Shown here in pieces: positions 1-7,218 of a DNA stretch of 12,261 nt. This stretch comes from Verrucomicrobiales bacterium (GTDB lineage: Bacteria; Verrucomicrobiota; Verrucomicrobiia; Limisphaerales; J093): contig JACKPW010000058.1 in the NCBI GenBank assembly GCA_024233215.1, positions 1 through 12,261 on the forward strand. The letters run 5' to 3'. Below the pieces are notes generated by a model. That model saw nothing but the letters and a program-made list of their open reading frames with translations. It had not been told where the DNA came from and searched no databases. Numbering within the stretch: position 1 is the stretch's first letter; every line of letters begins with the position of its first letter. The position numbers were made by a program, and so were the translations under genes.

Positions 1-24
1 CCGTTGGTTGGAACTCCGTTTCTG

Positions 25-202
25 TTTCTCCCGCAGAGGCGCTGAGGCGCTGAGGGATCCCCATTCTCAACCCGGCGGTTTCTGGTCCGGTTTCCGGTTC
101 GGTCGATCCTCTCCGAGTCGTCTTGGGGTCGGTCTTCGCTCCGATCGTCCTGTCGTTCCGGTTCCGGTCTTCCTCCGCGCCTCTGCGCCTCTGCGCGAGA
201 AA
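25..202. repeat. 178-bp element bounded by 31-bp imperfect inverted repeats (MITE/REP-like)
   Basis: The left arm is 25-55 and the right arm 172-202. The reverse complement of the right arm matches the left arm at 28 of 31 positions; the mismatches are at arm positions 7, 19 and 27. Both arms share the core TTTCTC-N-CGCAGAGGCGC followed by degenerate GAGGCGC units. The 116-bp interior has no plausible gene and contains GGTTCCGG-type repeats. The arms could form a long hairpin in RNA or a cruciform in DNA. I recall similar 'CTCTGCGCCTCTGCG' strings recurring between genes in Verrucomicrobiota and Acidobacteria, but I could not check this. A non-autonomous mobile or REP-like repeat is the most likely explanation. 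A structured untranslated region is the alternative. Confidence 0.6.
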
Positions 203-424
203 TGCCTGCATCCCGTTCAGGTGCCAACAAGTGATCGAGCAGGTCTGGATAACAGCCCGTTTGGGGTGGATATCCGACGAAATGAGCTTCCTGAAGCCGG
301 TGGCAACACTCATTCCCGGGTTCTGACCATACCCGTGATGCCTCCGCCGGGAAAGCCTTTTGGCACACCGGCGACCCCGCTCCAAGGCTGGTCTTTCGGC
401 ACACCCGTCTCCTATGCTGGGCGT
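203..424 (+). other. Non-coding leader upstream of the GHL6-like gene
   Basis: This 222-bp stretch lies between the inverted-repeat element and the chosen start codon at 425. The downstream reading frame stays open through it, but its translation is low-complexity and unlike a conserved domain, whereas a clear signal peptide begins at 425. It contains a 13-bp direct repeat (357-369 and 393-405). A TATGCT hexamer at 413-418 resembles a -10 box, but no good -35 pairs with it, and it would put transcription start almost on the ATG. I do not call a promoter. Confidence 0.45.
357..405 (+). repeat. 13-bp direct repeat, CTTTYGGCACACC, upstream of the first gene
   Basis: Copy one is 357-369 (CTTTTGGCACACC) and copy two is 393-405 (CTTTCGGCACACC). 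They match at 12 of 13 bases and are spaced 36 bp start to start. The second copy ends 20 bp before the start codon at 425. Two same-orientation copies this close to a start could be regulator-binding sites. The TGGCAC core recalls a sigma-54 -24 box, but no matching -12 element follows. This could also be chance in GC-rich DNA. Confidence 0.3.
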
Positions 425-2644
425 ATGAAGCACCTCCGGTCGTTCCTGGCTGGTCTGGCAGCGTGGGCTGTTCTCGATTCGCTGCACGCGGCCGACTTGC
501 GTGATCCGGCCCTCGAGTCGAGTCCTTGGTACGCGCATTCGCTGGTGGGATTGGAAGTCGGGCCGACCGGCTCGCAGTTTGGCAGTTCGCCCAGCGATGT
601 CGGCTTTGCGAGCCGGTTCAACGGCGGTGACATTGCGCGGGCGACCCAGGCGTGCGGCGCGGAATACCTGGTCATCTGGGCGCGCGAGGGGGACTGGGTG
701 TTCTACGATTCGAAATTCCAGCCGAAGCCGCCCGGCTTGGGGAATCGCGATGTGCTGCGTGAAGCGGTGGGCGAGGGGCACAGGCTCGGTCTGCCGGTCA
801 TTGCCTACTGCCAGGTGCAATACCCGGGACACACCCTGCGGGAGCATCCCGACTGGCGGGCGGTGGCTTCGGACGGCAAGCCGATCGATGGGCGGGTCTG
901 TTATCGCTCCGGCTATCTGGAGTACCTGAAGCAGATGGTGGACGAGCAACTCGCTTACGGCATCGATGGTTTTCACCTCGACATGGTCGACCAGGGTTTC
1001 GGCCCTCCTTACGGCTGCTGGTGCGCCACCTGCCGGAAAGAGTTTGAAGCGGAATACGGTCGCCCCATGCCTGCGGGGGTCACCTGGGATGAGGATTGGG
1101 ATCGGATGCTGAAGTTCCGCTACGCCGGCAGCGAACGGTTTGAGAAGGAGTTGACCGCTCACATCCGGCGTGTGAATCCGCGGGCGACGGTGGACTACAA
1201 CTACCACGGCAACCCACCGTTCTCCTGGGAGGTGGGGCAACGTCCCGTCCAACACGCGGGCAACGGGGATTTCGTCACGGGCGAAACGGGCGTCTGGGGT
1301 TTCAGCGCATTGACCGTGGGGCTGAACGCGGAGTTCTACCGGGCAGCCACGCCGGGTCTCCCGTTCCAGATCGCCATGCAACGCGGGGTTCGGATGTATC
1401 ACGATCAGACCACGCGCCCCTTGAACGACCTGCGCTGGGAACTGCTCACCCTGCTCAGCCACGGCGGCTTTGTGACCATCGTGGACAAGACGGCATTTGA
1501 CGGGTGGCTCGACCCCGTGGCTTACGAGCGATTTGGCGCGGCGTTCAGGGAGGTCGCTGCCAAGCGCTCGCAGTTTGGGCATCCCGCCGTTTACGAGGTG
1601 GGGCTCTACTTTAGCAGCCGCACCCGGGATTGGTTCGGGCGCGACCAACCGGCGAAGTACTTCCAGAGCTTCCAAGGCGCGCACAAGGCGATGGTGTACG
1701 AGCACATTCCCTGGGGGGTCATCCTCGACGAGAAGGTCACGCTGGAGACGCTGAAGCGGTTTCCGGTCGTGATGCTGCCGAACGTGGCTATCGTGTCAGA
1801 CAAGGAGGTCGCGCTGTTTCGCCGGTATGTCGAAGAAGGCGGGAAGCTTCTTGTCACCGGTTTGACCGGCACACGCGGCTGGCGGGGGGAACGGCGAGAA
1901 GAGTCGGCGCTGCAGGAATTGGCCGGCGCGAAACTCGTTCGCGAACTCGATTCAACCGACAACTGGGTGAGGTTCTCCACTCGGTCAGACGTCATCGTGG
2001 AGCCTTGGGCGCCATCGGAATCGATGCGCGGATCGGCAAGAACGAATTGGCCGTTCCTGGTCCGCGGTCCGGCGGTCGTGTACGAAGCCACCACCGCCAC
2101 ACCGATTGGCGAACTGCTCAAACCGCACCGCACGTCGCTTCATGTCGAGGGGCGTTACAACCAAGATTGGCCCCTGAGCGCCGACACACCGGTCGGTCCG
2201 GCCATGCTGCTCAACCACGTGGGCAATGGCGCTGTCCTCACCTTCGCCGGCTCACCCGACTGGGCCACCGCCAGCGATCATCACATCACCGAAACCCGCA
2301 AGCTCCTGGCGAATGCCGTCCGTCTGCTGAATCCCGAACCGTGGGTCCGCATCGAGGCCCCCACCACCGTGCAGACCGTTGTGACCGACGATCCGATCGC
2401 ACGTACGCTGCGGGTCCATCTCCTGGGCTACGATGCCCCGCCCCAAACCACGCCGGCCAAGGACCGACCGTACGTCCTGCCCGTCCCCATCGAGGACGCC
2501 CCGATCTTTCGCGTGACCATCGAGGTGCGCGACGGCTTCAAGCGCGCGAAGGCGTTCAACCCCGCGACGGAGTTGAAGAAGGGCGGCAACCGTCTGGAAC
2601 TCCTCGTTGAAGACATTCACGAAGTCGTCCAACTCAGCTATTGA
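425..2644 (+). CDS. Secreted GHL6/beta-galactosidase-like glycoside hydrolase family protein
   Basis: This is a 739-aa protein, probably exported and acting on a glycan; the substrate is unknown. Residues 1-22 (MKHLRSFLAG..LHA) look like a signal peptide, which is why I start at 425 although the frame is open far upstream. Residues about 60-385 look like a TIM barrel of the hypothetical glycosyl hydrolase 6 (GHL6) type. Key segments are DGFHLDMVD (181-189, with D186 at a strand end), then a cysteine cluster C198/C200/C203 followed by FEAEYG, and GETG with E287 as a possible catalytic acid. Residues about 388-483 resemble the Rossmann-like trimerisation domain of family 42 beta-galactosidases (VVMLPNV.., then YVEEGGKLLVTG). 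The C-terminal 250 residues look beta-rich. No Shine-Dalgarno is evident. The next gene, on the same strand, starts 27 bp after the stop, so co-transcription is likely. Fold assignment is moderately sure; the catalytic residues are inferred. Confidence 0.72.
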   Translation: MKHLRSFLAGLAAWAVLDSLHAADLRDPALESSPWYAHSLVGLEVGPTGSQFGSSPSDVGFASRFNGGDIARATQACGAEYLVIWAREGDWVFYDSKFQPKPPGLGNRDVLREAVGEGHRLGLPVIAYCQVQYPGHTLREHPDWRAVASDGKPIDGRVCYRSGYLEYLKQMVDEQLAYGIDGFHLDMVDQGFGPPYGCWCATCRKEFEAEYGRPMPAGVTWDEDWDRMLKFRYAGSERFEKELTAHIRRVNPRATVDYNYHGNPPFSWEVGQRPVQHAGNGDFVTGETGVWGFSALTVGLNAEFYRAATPGLPFQIAMQRGVRMYHDQTTRPLNDLRWELLTLLSHGGFVTIVDKTAFDGWLDPVAYERFGAAFREVAAKRSQFGHPAVYEVGLYFSSRTRDWFGRDQPAKYFQSFQGAHKAMVYEHIPWGVILDEKVTLETLKRFPVVMLPNVAIVSDKEVALFRRYVEEGGKLLVTGLTGTRGWRGERREESALQELAGAKLVRELDSTDNWVRFSTRSDVIVEPWAPSESMRGSARTNWPFLVRGPAVVYEATTATPIGELLKPHRTSLHVEGRYNQDWPLSADTPVGPAMLLNHVGNGAVLTFAGSPDWATASDHHITETRKLLANAVRLLNPEPWVRIEAPTTVQTVVTDDPIARTLRVHLLGYDAPPQTTPAKDRPYVLPVPIEDAPIFRVTIEVRDGFKRAKAFNPATELKKGGNRLELLVEDIHEVVQLSY

Positions 2645-2671
2645 ATCCCCCGAACCTGACCGGCTGTTCTC

Positions 2672-4714
2672 ATGAGCATGTTCCAGAACATCCCGATGCA
2701 CCTGTTGAGACTTCGCTTTGCCGCGCTGTCGGCCTCGGTCGTCCTTGCCTCCGACGGTCACTCGCAAGCCCTCAAGCTGGTGGGTGTGACCGTGACGCCG
2801 CATGTCCAGTCCACCGAGATGCGGTACCGACGCGAGCCCGATTTCAGCCTGGGGGCGCGGGTGCAGTTGTTCCTCATGAACCATGGGGATGAGCCAATCC
2901 GTTTCGATGCGAGCACACCCGTGCATGTGCGAGGAAAGACCCCGGACGAACTGCTGGCCGCGGATGAATGGTCCTGGCACGACTTCCCGAGTGCGTGGAC
3001 GAACGAGCCGTTGTTGTTGCCGCCGAGCGCTCTCACGGTGTGGAGCTTCAATGGCCAGCGCGCGCCCTGGGGCGTGGGGACGGAGGCGGACCTGATCGTG
3101 GGCAACTGGACCAACCACTTCGCCATCGCGGCCCCCCGCGCGTGGCTGTCGTCCGTGACGTTCCTTGGCAAAGGGGACGATCCCCGGCCCGATTCGATGG
3201 TGTTTCATGTGGTGAACCAGACCGGCGAGCCACTGAGGCTCGTCGCTGCGAGGCTCTGGGTTCCCGAGGAAGGCATCTCGTGGCGTGCCCTCCGCTCACA
3301 GGGCTGCATTGGGAACCTTGAAGCTTTCCCGGGTGACTGCGTCATTCCGACCGGAGACCACGGTGGCGCACGCGTTCCCACCGGCCCGCTGCCGCTGACC
3401 TATGCTGTCGTTCAAGTGTGGTGCTCGGGCGTGGGCTGGGGCTGGCTCTCGACGCACCTCCGCATCAAACGCGAGACCTTCGACCTCAGCGGTGGCTGGG
3501 TGGCCTCCGGACTGGGCGGCAGCAACACGCTCCAATGCGTGCCGTATCTCAAGACGCTCCGGCGAATGCACCTGAACACGGGCATGCACCAAGCCGTGCC
3601 CGGCTACACCGACAACGAGGCGCTCTATTCCCGATACCCGCTGAAGTACATGAACCGCTGCCAGCCCTTGGACCAGTACGACACGGACGCTGTGTTGCCC
3701 CGGATTCACGCGGTGGAGTTCCTCGGCGAACCGCAATACGGCGGCGGCCGACCGGTTCCGCCGATGGAGGTCTGGCGGGCCTTTGCGCCGTATCAGCGCA
3801 CCCGGTTGCCCACCAGCGTGACCCACAGTGAGGAACGTATCTGGCGCTTCTACGCCGGGCTTTCGGACTTCCCCCATTACGATGCCTACCGAGTTTGTGC
3901 GCCGGCCTCGGACTCATGGCGGGCCTACGATCGTTGGGGCGGTGAACGGCTTCGCTGGGGCGCACCCCTGGAAACCATTGGCGACATGACCCGCAGCCTG
4001 CGCGAACTGAACCGGCCGATGCCCATCGCGTACTGGTCCCAAGGCGCCCACGATGGCTGGAGCGGCCAGGGCCGTTCCCGGACCTCACCGACCCCCGACG
4101 AACTCCGCGTGCAGGCCTATCACGCGCTCAGCAGCCGGGTCACTTCCCTTTACTGGTTCAACCTGAGCCTGAAGTCGCTGCTCAAGTTCCCGGACCTCAT
4201 CGAGCCCATCACCCGGGTGAACCGGGAAATCCGGTTGCTGGAGGACTTCCACCTCGAGGGGGAAGCGTATCACTACGAACGCATCACGCGGGATGGCCGA
4301 CCGGATTGGGACCTGGCGGTCGTGGCCGGACCGCGCGGGGCGCTGCTGTTCGCGCTTGATCTGGATTATCAACCGGACCCCGAGGAGCGGGTGTTCAAGT
4401 TCGCACCTCCCCGCGAAGCCACCCTTTCCTGGCCCGTGCCTGCGTACCTTGACGAGGCGCAGGTGCTGGCCCGCGTGGACGCCGATGCCGTGACACCGGT
4501 TTCGATGAAACGCGAAGGCCAGCGGGTGGAAGTAAGTACGCGGTGCGGTGCGGTCAACGTGTTCGTCCTCGTCCGCGACGCCGAAGTCATTACGGCCCTG
4601 GACGCACGGCGCCGCGACCTCGTCGCCTTCGAGGAGTCCTTCAACTTCGATCCGGCTGGGAACCCGTCGGACCTGGCAGTGTTGCAGGCGCTCCTCGACG
4701 GGGGCGGTAAATGA
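2672..4714 (+). CDS. Secreted protein of unrecognised family, possible TIM-barrel-like carbohydrate-active protein
   Basis: This is a 680-aa protein with no family I recognise. The N-terminus has a basic, hydrophobic signal-like segment (roughly residues 9-32); ATG at 2696 (residue 9) is an equally good start and would give a tidier signal peptide. Neither start has a Shine-Dalgarno. Residues about 33-265 look like beta-sandwich material (for example RVQLFLMNHGDEPIRF). Residues about 270-525 suggest a barrel: Trp/Tyr-rich, with VEFLGEPQYGGG (348-359; E349 and E353 are candidate acids), SVTHSEERIWRFYAG, and PIAYWSQGAHDGWSG (451-465), then SSRVTSLYWFNLS (487-499). This ordering recalls glycoside-hydrolase-like proteins, but it rests on residue texture alone. 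The C-terminal 150 residues again look beta-rich. It follows the GHL6-like gene by 27 bp, which suggests a joint role outside the cytoplasm. Without a homology search its enzymatic nature is unproven. Confidence 0.62.
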   Translation: MSMFQNIPMHLLRLRFAALSASVVLASDGHSQALKLVGVTVTPHVQSTEMRYRREPDFSLGARVQLFLMNHGDEPIRFDASTPVHVRGKTPDELLAADEWSWHDFPSAWTNEPLLLPPSALTVWSFNGQRAPWGVGTEADLIVGNWTNHFAIAAPRAWLSSVTFLGKGDDPRPDSMVFHVVNQTGEPLRLVAARLWVPEEGISWRALRSQGCIGNLEAFPGDCVIPTGDHGGARVPTGPLPLTYAVVQVWCSGVGWGWLSTHLRIKRETFDLSGGWVASGLGGSNTLQCVPYLKTLRRMHLNTGMHQAVPGYTDNEALYSRYPLKYMNRCQPLDQYDTDAVLPRIHAVEFLGEPQYGGGRPVPPMEVWRAFAPYQRTRLPTSVTHSEERIWRFYAGLSDFPHYDAYRVCAPASDSWRAYDRWGGERLRWGAPLETIGDMTRSLRELNRPMPIAYWSQGAHDGWSGQGRSRTSPTPDELRVQAYHALSSRVTSLYWFNLSLKSLLKFPDLIEPITRVNREIRLLEDFHLEGEAYHYERITRDGRPDWDLAVVAGPRGALLFALDLDYQPDPEERVFKFAPPREATLSWPVPAYLDEAQVLARVDADAVTPVSMKREGQRVEVSTRCGAVNVFVLVRDAEVITALDARRRDLVAFEESFNFDPAGNPSDLAVLQALLDGGGK

Positions 4715-4720
4715 AAGAGG

Positions 4721-4830
4721 AGGGGTCGGTTCTTGATATGGTCATATCGGGCCAAGGTGTGGCAGCCCCTCCACTGCGACCCCGAAGGTGGCCGTCCGCG
4801 GCGATATGCCATTATCAAGAACTGACCCCT
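4721..4830. repeat. 110-bp REP/MITE-like inverted-repeat element between convergent genes
   Basis: The arms are 4721-4749 and 4802-4830. The reverse complement of the right arm agrees with the left at 25 of 29 positions without gaps. The outer 18 bases (AGGGGTCRGTTCTTGATA) differ at only one site. The inner part of the left arm is itself a perfect palindrome, GATATG-GT-CATATC (4735-4748), and the right arm keeps a weaker version. The interior adds short inverted repeats (GGCCA at 4750, TGGCC at 4789), so the whole could fold into one long hairpin. It starts 6 bp after one stop codon and ends 9 bp before the complement of the metG stop. It may serve as a bidirectional terminator or 3'-end stabiliser. 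GGGGTCAG..CTTGA ends are, as I recall, found near IS200/REP-type transposases; no transposase is present here. Confidence 0.65.
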
Positions 4831-4839
4831 TCGCCGGTT

Positions 4840-6414
4840 CTACTTCCCGTCGCGGCGGGGGAACAACGGAGCTGGCGTGCCAACCACGTGCCCTTCGGCG
4901 AGCCCGCCCCAGGACGCCAGATCCAGACGGTCAGGAGAACCTTCCAACGCCAGTTGGCTGAAGATCCTCCCGGCGGTGTCGGGCAGGAACGGCCAGATGA
5001 GCACAGCCAGTACACGACAGGTTTCCACGAGGTTGTAGAGGACCTCGCCCAGCCGCTCGGCCTGCGCCGGATCCTTTGCCAGCTTGAACGGCGCGGTTTG
5101 ATCGACGTACTGGTTGACGCGGTCGATGAGCCGCCAGATGGCGATCAACGACGCCTGCAGGGAGTGTTGTCGCAGCAGGTTGCGAACGGTTGCCACCGCA
5201 GCCGTCACGTCCGGTTTCAGTTCGTCGTGGCGCGGGGGCACGACGCCTTCCCGGTAGCGGCGCAGCATCGAGAGTGACCGGTTGATCAGGTTGCCCAGTC
5301 CGTTGGCGAGTTCAGCTTGATACCGCCCCGCAAAACCCGCATCGGTCCAGTTGCCGTCCGGGCCGATGTCCAGTTCGCGGGTGACGTAGTAGCGGAAGGC
5401 GTCCACGCCCCATTCCTGGATGACCGCCACGGGGTCCACCACGTTGCCCGTGGTCTTGCTCATCCGCTCGTTGTCCTTCTGCCACCAGCCATGGGCGAGG
5501 ATCTGGCGGGGCAGCGGCAGTTCCATCGCCTTGAGCATGATCGGCCAGTAGACGGCGTGAAACTTGATGATGTCCTTGCCGATGACGTGGATGTCCGCCG
5601 GCCAGAGCTGCAGGTCGGGGTTGCGCTCGATGCCGCTGCCTTCGGGGAGCCAGGGTCCGAGAGCGTCGAGCACGACGGGATCCCCCCGCAGCCCCGGCAG
5701 GCTGGCGTAGTTCACCAGGGCATCGAACCAGACGTAGGTGATGTAGTCCGGGTCGAAAGGCAGCGGGATGCCCCAGCTCAGGCGCGCCTTGGGCCGGGTG
5801 ATGCACAGATCCTCGAGGGTGTTGTTGCGGAGGAAGCCGAGAACCTCGTTGCGCCTGAAACCGGGGGCGATGAAGTCCGGATTTGCCTCGATATGGTCGA
5901 TCAGCCACTGCTGATGCCGCCCCATTTTGAAGTAGTAGTTCTCCTCCACCAGTTCGACGACCTGGCCCCAGAGCGGATCGAACGTCCCGTCCTCGCGGCG
6001 GTCCTTCTCCGTGAGAAAGGTCTCCTCCTTCATGGAGTAGTAACCGTGGTAGGGCGCACGGTAGAAGTGGCCGTTTTCGTTCAGCTTGGTGAGGATGGCC
6101 TGGATGATGGCCTCGTGACCGGGATCGGTCGTGCGAATGAAATCGTCGTTGGACAATCCCAGCGTGCCGGCGAGCGAACGCCAGATGGCGGCAAGTTCGT
6201 CGCAATACTCCTGGGGCGGCTTGCCGGCGGCCATCGCGGTCTGCTGCACCTTCTGGCCGTGTTCATCCGTGCCGGTCAGGAAGAAGGTCGGCTCGCCCAG
6301 GGCGCGATGGACCCGGGCGATCACGTCCGTGATGACCTTCTCGTAGGCCTGTCCAACGTGCGGTTGGCCGTTGACGTAGTCAATGGCGGTGGTGACGTAG
6401 AACCGTTTGCTCAT
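4840..6414 (-). CDS. metG: Methionyl-tRNA synthetase (class Ia, short form)
   Basis: This 524-aa cytoplasmic enzyme charges tRNA-Met with methionine. The Rossmann catalytic core carries the HIGH-type signature HVGQ (19-22) after TTAIDYVNGQP, the TGTDEHGQK segment (47-55), and the KMSKS-type loop RMSKT (317-321) followed by TGN. The anticodon-binding helical domain spans about 365-495. Start choice: MSKRFYVTTA at 6414 matches how family members begin; a TTG 39 bp upstream would add an unlikely basic extension. The insertion that usually has zinc-knuckle cysteines reads GYYSMKEETFLTEKD (124-138) and has no CxxC pair. The C-terminal dimerisation/tRNA-binding domain of the E. coli enzyme is also absent, so this is the short type. 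It follows the aldolase gene on the same strand with a 141-bp gap holding a tandem repeat, and no Shine-Dalgarno is seen. Confidence 0.95.
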   Translation of the reverse strand: MSKRFYVTTAIDYVNGQPHVGQAYEKVITDVIARVHRALGEPTFFLTGTDEHGQKVQQTAMAAGKPPQEYCDELAAIWRSLAGTLGLSNDDFIRTTDPGHEAIIQAILTKLNENGHFYRAPYHGYYSMKEETFLTEKDRREDGTFDPLWGQVVELVEENYYFKMGRHQQWLIDHIEANPDFIAPGFRRNEVLGFLRNNTLEDLCITRPKARLSWGIPLPFDPDYITYVWFDALVNYASLPGLRGDPVVLDALGPWLPEGSGIERNPDLQLWPADIHVIGKDIIKFHAVYWPIMLKAMELPLPRQILAHGWWQKDNERMSKTTGNVVDPVAVIQEWGVDAFRYYVTRELDIGPDGNWTDAGFAGRYQAELANGLGNLINRSLSMLRRYREGVVPPRHDELKPDVTAAVATVRNLLRQHSLQASLIAIWRLIDRVNQYVDQTAPFKLAKDPAQAERLGEVLYNLVETCRVLAVLIWPFLPDTAGRIFSQLALEGSPDRLDLASWGGLAEGHVVGTPAPLFPRRDGK

Positions 6415-6476
6415 TCGTGCGCGCAGTGTGAAGGAGCGACCGCGAATTGGCAAACGCAGGGTGGGGGAGGGAGCGA

Positions 6477-6553
6477 GATGGAAGATGGAAGATGGAGGAT
6501 GGAGGATGGAGGATGGAGGATGGAGGATCGGAGATGGGAGATGGGAGATGGGG
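6477..6553. repeat. Heptamer tandem repeat, 11 units of GATGGAG type
   Basis: Eleven contiguous 7-bp units are seen: two GATGGAA, five GATGGAG, one GATCGGA, two GATGGGA and one GATGGGG. The plus strand is almost entirely purine, with one T per unit. The array ends 2 bp from the complement of the aldolase stop codon and lies 62 bp upstream of the metG start. In a minus-strand transcript it would therefore be a C/U-rich (CAUCCUC)n stretch in the metG leader. The five identical central units and diverged flanks suggest replication slippage, so copy number may vary between strains. I see no coding role: the frames crossing it overlap real genes. Confidence 0.92.
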
Positions 6554-6555
6554 TT

Positions 6556-7206
6556 CTACGCTCCCCGCGCCGCCTTCATCGCGGCGACGAAGCGCTCCGC
6601 GCGGCGGGTCAGCTCCGCCCAGTCGCGCCGTTCCTGGATGTCCTTCGAGACCAGGCAGGAGCCGGCGCCGACGGCGGCGCAACCGGCCTGCATGAACGAC
6701 GCCAGCGTTTCATGGTTCACGCCGCCCGTGGGCACGATGCGCAGATGGGGCAACGGGGCGAGCAACGCCTTGATGTAGGCCGGTCCCAGGGTATCCGCCG
6801 GGAACAGCTTGATGAAATCCGCGCCCGCTTCGTGGGCCGTCTGGGCTTCGGTCGGGGTGTAACACCCCAGCATCACCGGGCAGCCGCGCGCGTGGGAGGC
6901 GGCGATCAGTTCCGTCCGGCAGACCGGTGAGATCACGTAGGCTGCCCCGGCATCCATGGCCTCGTTCGCATCCGCGGGAGTCAGCACGGTGCCCACGCCG
7001 ATGAGCGCCCCGGCGCCCAAATCCCGGCTCATGGCGGCGATGGCCTCACACGCGCCCGGAGTGGTGAGGGTGACCTCGATGGCGTTCACGCCGCCCGCAA
7101 GCAGCGCTTTCGCGGCGGGCAGCGCCAGGTCGGGAGAGTTGGCCCGAATGATGGCGACGATGCCGGATTCGAGCAGGCGGGCGATGGTTTGTTCGCGGTC
7201 GGGCAT
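6556..7206 (-). CDS. eda: KDPG/KHG aldolase (2-dehydro-3-deoxy-phosphogluconate aldolase family)
   Basis: This 216-aa cytoplasmic class I aldolase should cleave 2-keto-3-deoxy-6-phosphogluconate to pyruvate and glyceraldehyde 3-phosphate, and/or 4-hydroxy-2-oxoglutarate to pyruvate and glyoxylate. The whole family pattern is present: GIVAIIRAN with R21, IEVTLTTP with the general acid/base E44, GVGTVLT (70-76), the Schiff-base lysine K133 in FIKLFPA, and the phosphate-binding PTGGV (159-163) plus GAGSCL. Length is typical. One deviation is MLGCYTPTE (112-120), where family members commonly have a Pro-Gly before the TPTE segment. It starts 12 bp after the kinase gene's stop, so the two are almost certainly co-transcribed. 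The gap is pyrimidine-rich on the coding strand, with no ribosome-binding motif. The symbol follows the family; KDPG specificity is not proven by sequence. Confidence 0.93.
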   Translation of the reverse strand: MPDREQTIARLLESGIVAIIRANSPDLALPAAKALLAGGVNAIEVTLTTPGACEAIAAMSRDLGAGALIGVGTVLTPADANEAMDAGAAYVISPVCRTELIAASHARGCPVMLGCYTPTEAQTAHEAGADFIKLFPADTLGPAYIKALLAPLPHLRIVPTGGVNHETLASFMQAGCAAVGAGSCLVSKDIQERRDWAELTRRAERFVAAMKAARGA

Positions 7207-7218
7207 GGGACGTGGAGG

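Noticed and set aside
358..385. Sigma-54 promoter suggested by TTGGCAC
   Set aside because: The -24-like element has no GC at the required distance within a TTGC-type -12 element in either repeat copy.
8..424. A 139-codon N-terminal extension of the GHL6-like gene
   Set aside because: The frame is open but the sequence crosses the inverted-repeat element, is low-complexity, and would bury a clear signal peptide that begins at 425.
2252..3208. 318-codon minus-strand open frame across the junction of the two secreted genes
   Set aside because: It overlaps both recognised reading frames and shows no signal peptide or domain.
6477..6553. The heptamer array as a CRISPR array or coding repeat
   Set aside because: The units are 7 bp with no spacers, and a period of 7 does not keep a reading frame. 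It is a simple tandem repeat.
5317..6930. 537-codon plus-strand open frame opposite metG and part of the aldolase gene
   Set aside because: It is the mirror of two clearly recognised genes, crosses the heptamer repeat, and shows no family features.
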